Assembly (NCBI GenBank): GCA_021162305.1
Contig: JAGGYX010000117.1
Coordinates: forward strand, 1 to 5,979
DNA length: 5,979 nucleotides
Source of the DNA: Thermoplasmata archaeon
GTDB taxonomy: Archaea > Thermoplasmatota > E2 > UBA202 > JdFR-43
Direction of reading: 5' to 3'
The notes beneath the pieces are model-generated. The model did not search any database. It worked only from the letters and a program-made list of their open reading frames with translations, and had not been told where the DNA came from. The position numbers and the translations under genes were made by a program. Below, piece after piece: positions 1-5,950 of the stretch (positions within the stretch are counted from its first letter, which is position 1; each line of letters opens with the position of its first letter).

Positions 1-2
1 GA

Positions 3-2228
3 GTAAGAGTCAAAAAAATTGATATTGATGTAAAAGAAATGGAGAAAAGAGAGATAGACTACAAGATTACCCCTTCATTCGGTCCAGTTCCATTGCTTCC
101 ATATGCTCCATTCGATTTAAATTATAGAGTATTTTTGGATAAAAGTGTGTATCAGAGCAAAGAATTCTATCCCTCGAACCATTATACATATAAAGTTGGT
201 TGTGGACTTGATGAGAATGGCAATCATGTCACTTTTGTTTCAATTCATTTTTACCCTGTTAGATATGCTCCGGCTCTGAATAAAATAGAGATTGTCAAAA
301 AAGCAGATATAAAAATTGAATATAGCCAGCCAGAAAAAAGTTTGCCATCTAATAGTGTTTATAAACTTGTTATAATAACTCCTCCAGAATTTAAAGATGA
401 AGCTGAAAGACTTGCAGAACATAAAAATAATCTTGGAGTATCAACATTTGTAAAAACAACAGATGAGATATACGCCAGCTACTCTGGAAGAGATGAGCCT
501 GAAAAGATAAAGTATTTCATTAAAGATGCAATTGAGCAATATGGAGTAAAATATGTTTTACTTTTTGGCGGACTGAAATCCCAGATATGGGGCAAAGCGA
601 GAGATAACGCCAATGCTGGAATAAAAGGATGGTATGTGCCAGTAAGATACACAAACTTATATGACAATCCGAAGTATCCGTTGGGCGAGGTTCTTCATGA
701 CCCTGGTTTTACAAGCGACCTTTATTATGCAGATATATATAAAGAAGGCGGGGAATTTGAAGACTGGGACCCCAATCACGATGGCATATATGCGGCATGG
801 AACAAGCCGGGCGTCGCCAACGACAGCATGCTCGATTTATACCCAGATGTATATGTTGGTCGCTTGGCATGCAGAAGTGTAAAGGAAGCAAAAATAGTTG
901 TGGATAAAATAATAAAATACGAGCAGGAATGCGATGATTCATGGTTCAAACGCATGGTTGTTGTGTCTGGCGACGGCTTTCTTGACCAGCAGGATTTGAA
1001 TATAAAATGGGATACAAAAAGCCTGCCAGATGGAGAATATACCATATATGCTCAAAGTATAAATGGCAAAGGTGAATCTGGACCAATAGATGTAACACAT
1101 ATTACAATAGATAAAAGCAAAAAAACGAAACTCACTTTCAATCAGGATGATTATTTGATCCCTGAATTGCAGAATGGATATCCTGCGCCACCTATTGCAA
1201 AAATTGTTTCTGTTTCAAATGGAGATATACTGGGAAATACAGATTATCATTATAATCCATCAGAGAGCGAAGCCTATTGCAATGAATTTTTCCATTGGGC
1301 AAACATAAGTTATGAGAATGGTGTCCTCACCATAAGAGGCAAATCATATGATCCGGAACCCTATGGAAATTTAACAAGCATACATGTATGGATAAACGAT
1401 AGTGAGGGAAAAACCGTTTTTGAAGCATGGCGTAATAATACAGAAATGTATTATGAAGGAGAATGGACAACTGGTGAAAAACCATTAATGGGAAGAGGAG
1501 GAGCCCTTTATTATATGCCATCTGATTTTGAACGCATTATATTGTGGGGGTCAAATGGCAAATTTACAGGACAAAATGATGTCTTGAATGAATTCAACAA
1601 AGGCTGTGGATTTCTATTCATGTCTGGGCATGGCAGCCCAAATGTATGGGCTGACCATTTGCCGGGTATACCAGGCAACAGGCAGCATAGCAGTCTGCTT
1701 GGCTTGCAGGTTACATCCTTAAAACCATGGTTCCCATATATTGGCTTTCCATTATTCCCTGCCGACAGCCTTAAAAATGGTGAAAAGCTTCCTGTTGTTG
1801 TTCTTGGAGGCTGCCACAACAGCATGTTTAATGTGTCTGCCATTCCTGCTTTTCTCAATGCCTTCTCCCTGCTCCTTCCATGGGACAATTATATGTGGAC
1901 ATATGGGCAGCCAGTTCCAGAATGTCTGAGCTGGCGACTTGTCCGTAATCCTAATGGCGGAGCTATAGCAAGCATCGGAAACACAGGCTTAGGATACGGA
2001 ATGCCCGGCAGGGAATGCACAACAGGCGGCGGCGACTCATGGATTACAATAGAATTTTTCAAGCAATATGGAAGTGGACATAAAATGCTTGGAGATGCCT
2101 ATGAGCTTGCAATAACAACATACATCAATAGCTTTGATATGAGTGATATGGAAGCAGGACATGTAAAGACTGTAGAGCAATGGGTTTTGCTTGGAGACCC
2201 AAGCATGAAAATGGGAGGCTACAGTTAA
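3..2228 (+). CDS. Gingipain-like C25 family cysteine peptidase (5' end outside window)
   Basis: This is a probable exported protease of the gingipain (C25) family, cutting proteins through a Cys-His dyad. Numbering from the ATG at 39, residues 1-100 resemble the beta-rich C25 prodomain (FYPVRYAP at 71-78). The catalytic region starts near YKLVIITPPEF (108-118) and continues through LLFGG (174-178), TSDLYYADIY (225-234) and YPDVYVGRL (268-276). The catalytic residues are His531 in FMSGHGS and Cys592 in VVVLGGCHNS. The family's LGDPS motif is at 718-722, seven residues before the end. A calcium-loop-like DWDPNHDG lies at 242-249. Residues about 320-480 look like one or two inserted beta-sandwich modules. 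The frame is open upstream of the ATG at 39 to the window edge, and that ATG has no ribosome binding site, so the true start and any signal peptide lie outside. No membrane helix or sorting tail is visible. The family assignment is strong; the substrate is unknown. Confidence 0.9.
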   Translation, partial: VRVKKIDIDVKEMEKREIDYKITPSFGPVPLLPYAPFDLNYRVFLDKSVYQSKEFYPSNHYTYKVGCGLDENGNHVTFVSIHFYPVRYAPALNKIEIVKKADIKIEYSQPEKSLPSNSVYKLVIITPPEFKDEAERLAEHKNNLGVSTFVKTTDEIYASYSGRDEPEKIKYFIKDAIEQYGVKYVLLFGGLKSQIWGKARDNANAGIKGWYVPVRYTNLYDNPKYPLGEVLHDPGFTSDLYYADIYKEGGEFEDWDPNHDGIYAAWNKPGVANDSMLDLYPDVYVGRLACRSVKEAKIVVDKIIKYEQECDDSWFKRMVVVSGDGFLDQQDLNIKWDTKSLPDGEYTIYAQSINGKGESGPIDVTHITIDKSKKTKLTFNQDDYLIPELQNGYPAPPIAKIVSVSNGDILGNTDYHYNPSESEAYCNEFFHWANISYENGVLTIRGKSYDPEPYGNLTSIHVWINDSEGKTVFEAWRNNTEMYYEGEWTTGEKPLMGRGGALYYMPSDFERIILWGSNGKFTGQNDVLNEFNKGCGFLFMSGHGSPNVWADHLPGIPGNRQHSSLLGLQVTSLKPWFPYIGFPLFPADSLKNGEKLPVVVLGGCHNSMFNVSAIPAFLNAFSLLLPWDNYMWTYGQPVPECLSWRLVRNPNGGAIASIGNTGLGYGMPGRECTTGGGDSWITIEFFKQYGSGHKMLGDAYELAITTYINSFDMSDMEAGHVKTVEQWVLLGDPSMKMGGYS
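2214..2218 (+). promoter_or_regulatory. Ribosome binding site of ogg2 (GGAGG)
   Basis: GGAGG lies inside the last codons of the peptidase gene, nine bases before the ATG at 2228. This is normal Shine-Dalgarno spacing. It selects that ATG over the in-frame ATG at 2180, which would add 16 residues (starting MGFAWRPKH) that overlap the peptidase gene and are not expected for the glycosylase family. Confidence 0.75.
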
Positions 2229-2851
2229 TGGAAAAAGAGTTGCAAAGACTCCATTCTTTATATTATTTGATAAAAGATGAAATAGCGAGCAAGCTAAAAG
2301 AATTTGAAAAAGCTGGAGAAAAAGAGGAAACAGCATTTAAAGAATTAATTTTTTGCATACTCACGCCACAATCAAAAGCAGAGACATGCTGGAATGCTGT
2401 CGAAAATTTATTTGAAAAGGATGTAATTCTAAAAGGAAGTTTTGAAGAAATAGTCAATGAGTTAAAAGGAGTCAGATTCAAATTTAATAAAGCTCGCTAT
2501 ATCATGGAGGCAAGAAAATTTTTTAACGGGATATTGAAGAAAATAAATGGATTGGAAAGCATGGAAGCAAGAGAATGGCTCGTTAGAAATGTGAAAGGAA
2601 TGGGATATAAAGAAGCAAGCCATTTTCTTCGCAACATTGGAAAAGGTTACGAGCTTGCAATACTCGATAGACACATTCTAAACAATCTTGCCTTCTTTAA
2701 GGTAATAAATGGGGTTCCTTCTACTTTGACCAAAAAAAGATATATTCAGATTGAAGGAAAAATGAAGGAATTTGCAAAAACAATCGGAATTCCAATGGCT
2801 CATCTTGATTTTGTTTTCTGGTATAGGCAAACAGGAAGAATATTTAAATGA
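2228..2851 (+). CDS. ogg: Archaeal 8-oxoguanine DNA glycosylase / AP lyase, Ogg2 type
   Basis: This is a bifunctional base-excision repair enzyme that removes 8-oxoguanine and nicks the abasic site. With the start at 2228 it has 207 residues, the usual length of archaeal Ogg2. The helix-hairpin-helix segment is VKGMGYKEASHFLRN (122-136), containing the expected catalytic Lys128. The catalytic Asp147 lies in ILDRHI. FCILTPQSKAE (42-52) and GVRFKFNKARYI (81-92) also match the family. The protein ends in Lys207; in structurally studied archaeal Ogg2 enzymes the C-terminal lysine helps tell 8-oxoguanine from guanine. The start overlaps the peptidase stop by one base (TAATG), so the two are probably translated from one mRNA. 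The 3' end overlaps the convergent DUF4392 gene by 8 bases. All key residues are intact, so an active enzyme is expected. Confidence 0.93.
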   Translation: MEKELQRLHSLYYLIKDEIASKLKEFEKAGEKEETAFKELIFCILTPQSKAETCWNAVENLFEKDVILKGSFEEIVNELKGVRFKFNKARYIMEARKFFNGILKKINGLESMEAREWLVRNVKGMGYKEASHFLRNIGKGYELAILDRHILNNLAFFKVINGVPSTLTKKRYIQIEGKMKEFAKTIGIPMAHLDFVFWYRQTGRIFK

Positions 2852-3605
2852 TAGATGCGACAATATTATAAAGCATATTCACAATGCTTTCATGCACTTT
2901 GCTTGGTATGGCATCAATGCTATACTCTCTTTTCCTCGTTACTCCATCTATTGCTCCGGAATCAACGCATTTTTTAATCATCTTCGCCTCCATTGCTCCA
3001 TTATGACAATAATTTTTTCCATTTAGAATGGAAAGAGATGCAATTATTCCATATGCTCCCCAGTTTGATACGCCTCCAATAACAATTTCATCAGCTTTTG
3101 TAATGGATGCAATCCTTTTATCTGGAATTGCATGAAAGATTTTTCCCATTCCTATTTCATTTCCTCCATCACCTATTCCAATTGTTGGTATTTTTCCGTC
3201 AAATAAAAAATCAATTTTTTGTGCAGAAATAATGTTGCCATGCATATCATGATATTTTCCATCTTTTCCAATTCCGGGTCTTTCAATTGCAATTGCCATG
3301 GAAAAATCCATTTCTTTTATTTTTTCAATATCTGACAGCGAGATGAAATTTATTTTACCAGAAAATTGGCTCATTTCTTTCAATATTTTTATTACATCGT
3401 TTTCAGCAAGAACAAAAACATTTGTCTTCATTTCATTGAAAAATCTTGCCATTATAATTGCTCCATTTATTCCATCTGTTTCTATGCCCTCTGGCAGAAG
3501 AAATCCAGTTGTTATGGCAATATTGCTGCCCTTTTGGACATTATTTAAAATCAGTTTTGCAGCTCTATAACATAACGCCTCGCGCTTTCTCGCCGCCTCA
3601 TACAA
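2844..3605 (-). CDS. DUF4392 / D-glutamate cyclase-like protein (coding continues upstream of this start)
   Basis: The protein matches the DUF4392 family, the C-terminal domain of mammalian D-glutamate cyclase (D-glutamate to 5-oxo-D-proline). Numbered from the TTG at 3605, visible motifs are ITTGF (31-35), ETDG (42-45), IERPG (107-111), the glycine-rich IGIGDGGNEIGMG (142-154), GVSNWGAYG (178-186) and DSGAIDGVTRK (215-225). No signal peptide or membrane segment is seen, so it is probably cytoplasmic. TTG at 3605 is the first canonical start in this frame and gives 253 residues. The frame is open and family-like for about 20 more residues upstream, so this start is probably too short (see 3606-3671). 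It is the third gene of the trkA-trkH operon. The family call is firm. The activity is inferred from the mammalian enzyme, and the archaeal substrate could differ. The N-terminal DUF1445-type domain of the mammalian protein is absent. Confidence 0.85.
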   Translation of the reverse strand: MYEAARKREALCYRAAKLILNNVQKGSNIAITTGFLLPEGIETDGINGAIIMARFFNEMKTNVFVLAENDVIKILKEMSQFSGKINFISLSDIEKIKEMDFSMAIAIERPGIGKDGKYHDMHGNIISAQKIDFLFDGKIPTIGIGDGGNEIGMGKIFHAIPDKRIASITKADEIVIGGVSNWGAYGIIASLSILNGKNYCHNGAMEAKMIKKCVDSGAIDGVTRKREYSIDAIPSKVHESIVNMLYNIVASII

Positions 3606-3671
3606 TATCCTGCTTTTTCTTCCATTTATATCGATATTTATCAGGTAATCTATTTCATCATGTATCAGAAT
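3606..3671 (-). other. N-terminal coding extension of the DUF4392 gene without a canonical start
   Basis: In frame with the gene downstream, and after a TAG at 3675-3677, the sequence reads through to the TTG at 3605 with no stop. It encodes HDEIDYLINIDINGR followed by KSRI, then LYEAARKRE. An ID-x-LI ... D-x-x-x-R ... LYEAAR pattern is what I expect at the beginning of DUF4392 proteins, so the segment is probably translated. It has no ATG, GTG or TTG; only ATT at 3671 and CTG at 3668 are available, 5 and 8 bases after a GGGGGGT stretch. In another frame, ATGATGAAA (3661-3653) runs into TAG. One extra A there would give MMKIDYLINID in the right frame. A one-base sequencing or assembly deletion, a real frameshift, or a non-canonical start are all possible. 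Confidence 0.6.
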
Positions 3672-5107
3672 ATTCTACCCCCCTTTATTATGGCTCTTAA
3701 GAAAACAAGTATTGGTATTATCTCAAGACGCCCAACCCACATATTCAAAACGAGCATGAACTTTGCTATGGGATTCATTCCTATGCCTGTTATTCCCACA
3801 CTTAATCCAACATTTCCCTGAGCAGAGCATACTTCAAACATTGAATTTGCAAGACTTGCATGCATTGTTTGCATAATAACGAATATGCCAATAACAAGCA
3901 AAATGAGCCATAGGAAGGAAAGAATGGCAGCCTCGCTCATTTCTTCAATTGCGTCCTCTTTTCCAAGAATCTTTTCTCCAAGTTTATAGCCAAATGTGCT
4001 TTTTGGGGGCAAGAAAACGCTTCTGAGCTTCCAGCCAACGCCCTTCGTAAGCAAAATAAAACGGAATAGCTTTATGCCGCCTGCTGTCGAGCCGGCGGCG
4101 CCCCCTATTATCATTGCCATGGAAATGAGGAATTTGGCTTGGTCGTTCCATAAAGCAATGTTATAGTTGGCAAAGCCTGTGCATGTGAGAGCTGAAACAA
4201 ATTGAAAGGCGGAGTATTTGAAAGATGTGAGAAACGTTTTGTATAGAGAGAGATTTAAATAAGTCAGGAAAAGGGAGCCGAGGATGAGTAAAATTATTAG
4301 GGCTTGGGTCTGTATATCTTTGAAAAATTTCTTTAATTTGCCACGAAGAAAATCATAATGGGCTGAAAATGCTATGGCGCCAGCCACCATCAGAGGCACA
4401 ACCAATATTTGAATTGTTGTTGAATAGGCAGCCATGCTTTTATCTCTAACAGAAAAACCCCCAGTTGCCAATCCTGTCATACAATGATTTATTGCATCCC
4501 ATAAAGGCATTCCTGCAATATATAAAATCAGAATCCCTATGCCTGTATAAAGGAGGAAAATCCACCATATTGTTTTTACAGTTGATATTATACTTGGATG
4601 TATTTTATCTTCTCTCGCCTCCGAGCGGTAAAGAGTGAAGCTCCCCGTGCCAGGGCGGGCAAGCACAATAAGTGTTAAAACAATTACTCCAACACCCCCA
4701 ATCCATTGGGTAAAACTTCTCCAGAATTGCATTGTATGATTAAGCAGGCTTGGATGAGAAAACATTGTTAAACCTGTTCCAGTCCATCCTGCAACTGATT
4801 CAAAAAAAGCAGATAAAAAATCAACTTTTGCAATGTAATAAAAGGGGATTGCAGAAATTAACGAAATAAGAAGCCATGATAACGAAGCAGTCACCATTGC
4901 ATGTCTTGTTCTTGTCTCATCTCCTGTTTTGCCCAGAATCCTGAATAAAGCTCCAACAGCTAAAAAAATCAAGCTCGTTAGAACAATCCATCCTATTGAA
5001 TCTTTTTCATTGAATACTACAGGGACTATTCCTGCTATCAGTGAAATTAACCCAACGGCTATTAAGACTGCTCCAGTATCCCTTAATACTATTTTTAAAT
5101 CATTCAT
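3665..5107 (-). CDS. trkH: Trk-type K+ uptake protein, membrane subunit TrkH
   Basis: This is the integral membrane, ion-conducting subunit of a Trk K+ uptake system, 480 residues long and complete for the family. Two N-terminal hydrophobic segments precede four helix-pore loop-helix repeats. Four filter segments are visible: GWTGTGLT (107-114), GLATGGFS (212-219), TCTGFAN (308-314) and AQGNVGLS (429-436). Each carries the glycine expected at the selectivity filter. WRSFTQWIGGVGVIVL (129-144), GGAAGSTAGGIKLFR (335-349) and NMWVGRLEIIP (455-465) are further family signatures; the second is the glycine-rich segment near the intramembrane gate. The start ATG overlaps the trkA stop in ATGA, and no GGAGG precedes it, which points to translational coupling. 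The gene ends at TGA (3665-3667), three bases before an ATGATG associated with the next gene. Without transport data, Na+ as a co-substrate cannot be excluded. Confidence 0.95.
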   Translation of the reverse strand: MNDLKIVLRDTGAVLIAVGLISLIAGIVPVVFNEKDSIGWIVLTSLIFLAVGALFRILGKTGDETRTRHAMVTASLSWLLISLISAIPFYYIAKVDFLSAFFESVAGWTGTGLTMFSHPSLLNHTMQFWRSFTQWIGGVGVIVLTLIVLARPGTGSFTLYRSEAREDKIHPSIISTVKTIWWIFLLYTGIGILILYIAGMPLWDAINHCMTGLATGGFSVRDKSMAAYSTTIQILVVPLMVAGAIAFSAHYDFLRGKLKKFFKDIQTQALIILLILGSLFLTYLNLSLYKTFLTSFKYSAFQFVSALTCTGFANYNIALWNDQAKFLISMAMIIGGAAGSTAGGIKLFRFILLTKGVGWKLRSVFLPPKSTFGYKLGEKILGKEDAIEEMSEAAILSFLWLILLVIGIFVIMQTMHASLANSMFEVCSAQGNVGLSVGITGIGMNPIAKFMLVLNMWVGRLEIIPILVFLRAIIKGGRIF

Positions 5108-5754
5108 TTGCTGAAGAACAAATCAGTCGTTTTGTCTATTTTATCTTTTCTGGCAAGAACTGTAACAACATCATTTTCTTTGAATCTTGTGTCTTTCATC
5201 GGTATTATTACCTCGCCATTTCTTTCAATTGCTATTATTGATACCTTGCCCGGAAGCTTTATTTCTCCTATGCTCCTGCCCACAACTTTAGAATCTGGAG
5301 GAATTACTATCTTAAAAATCTCTGCTTTACTTCCAAGGCTCATAAAATCCTTTACTGTTGGATATCTTATAGCTTTATAGAGATATTCTGCTGTTATAGC
5401 GCTTGGATTTCCCACAACATTGACGCCTTTCTCAACAAACATTGGCTTGCTCTCTTCATTTCTTACCAGAGCTACAAGCGATTTAACCCCCATTGTTTTT
5501 GCAAGTGAAATAACAAGAAGGTTTGTAGCATCATCGGCAGTAGTAACCAAAGCATCGGCTTTATCAACGCCTGCCTCTTCAAGAGTTTCTTTTACTGTTG
5601 CATCTGCATTTATAACGACTGCATCATATTTTTTTGCTATCTCATCACATTTCTCTTTATTCTTTTCTATGACGACAACATCATCTTTACTCTGCAATGC
5701 AAGACGAATGAGTTTTTCTCCAATTTCACCTGCCCCTACTATTACTATATACAT
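5104..5754 (-). CDS. trkA: Trk K+ uptake regulatory subunit TrkA (RCK domain protein)
   Basis: This is the cytoplasmic nucleotide-binding subunit that gates TrkH. It has 216 residues, the normal size of a single-unit archaeal TrkA. The RCK N-terminal Rossmann fold begins immediately: MYIVIVGAGEIG gives the GxGxxG dinucleotide loop (G7, G9, G12), and Glu30 at the end of the second strand (VVVIEKN) is placed to bind the ribose. NADAT (49-53) and ALVTTADDATNLL (68-80) follow. A TrkA_C domain covers about 140-216 (VVGRSIGEIKLPG at 157-169, ENDVVTVLARKD at 193-204). The frame extends to an ATG at 5844, but the extra 30 residues resemble no RCK sequence and would span the probable promoter, so the ATG at 5754 is chosen. 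It is the first gene of the leftward operon and overlaps trkH by four bases. Confidence 0.93.
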   Translation of the reverse strand: MYIVIVGAGEIGEKLIRLALQSKDDVVVIEKNKEKCDEIAKKYDAVVINADATVKETLEEAGVDKADALVTTADDATNLLVISLAKTMGVKSLVALVRNEESKPMFVEKGVNVVGNPSAITAEYLYKAIRYPTVKDFMSLGSKAEIFKIVIPPDSKVVGRSIGEIKLPGKVSIIAIERNGEVIIPMKDTRFKENDVVTVLARKDKIDKTTDLFFSK

Positions 5755-5782
5755 ACTCCCACGATGGCAAACATAATCTCTG

Positions 5783-5794
5783 AATATTTTTAAA
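5783..5794 (-). promoter_or_regulatory. Probable TATA element for the trkA-trkH-DUF4392 operon
   Basis: Reading leftward, TTTAAAAATATT is preceded by the purine-rich stretch GAGAAAAAAG, which could serve as a BRE. Archaeal transcription usually starts about 25 bases after the TATA centre, here near 5763. That leaves a leader of roughly 10 bases before the trkA ATG at 5754. The GGGAG at 5756-5760 is only one base from that ATG, too close for a standard ribosome binding site. This fits a very short-leader or near-leaderless transcript. The call rests on sequence match and spacing only, and the surroundings are AT-rich. Confidence 0.45.
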
Positions 5795-5922
5795 CTTTTT
5801 TCTCCTCCCTGCTCTAATGAGCAAAAATTAGAAAAATTTTCCATTTTTTTTAGGGGTTGTCGAAAAATTAACCAAAAACAATCATGATTTATTGTTTCAT
5901 CATCATAGAAGAATTGAATAAA

Positions 5923-5950
5923 CTCGAATAGAATTCCTTTCTACATCGAG
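5923..5950. repeat. Imperfect inverted repeat (hairpin)
   Basis: CTCGA pairs with TCGAG (5 bp), and just inside, TAGAA pairs with TTCTA (5 bp). The two stems are separated by a small internal loop (A against CA) and closed by the five-base loop TTCCT. The structure ends seven bases before the possible start codon at 5958. No T-run follows it on the + strand, so it does not look like a terminator. It could be a leader structure or part of a mobile-element end. A chance match in AT-rich DNA is also possible. Confidence 0.4.

Noticed and set aside
1511..1888. 125-codon leftward open frame inside the peptidase gene
   Set aside because: It lies opposite the catalytic His/Cys segment and shows no recognisable domain; it is a shadow of a real gene.
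2180..2227. Longer ogg2 start at ATG 2180 (16 more residues)
   Set aside because: It would overlap the peptidase gene's conserved LGDPS end, lacks its own GGAGG, and exceeds the usual 207-residue length.
2732..2738. A7 run, which is T7 on the minus strand, as a terminator for the leftward operon
   Set aside because: It lies about 105 bases beyond the DUF4392 stop, inside ogg2 coding sequence for Lys-Lys, with no supporting structure.
4079..4106. GC-rich patch inside trkH
   Set aside because: It simply encodes the Gly/Ala-rich GGAAGSTAGG motif; there is no sign of an inserted element.
5420..5776. 118-codon rightward open frame opposite trkA
   Set aside because: It is a low-complexity Ser/Thr/Ala-rich translation antisense to a well-conserved RCK domain.
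5755..5844. Longer trkA start at ATG 5844 (30 more residues)
   Set aside because: The RCK fold starts exactly at MYIVIVGAG. The extension is not RCK-like and would include the probable promoter.
5884..5931. 15-codon rightward ORF starting MIYCFIII
   Set aside because: It is too short, has no ribosome binding site and no resemblance to known small proteins.
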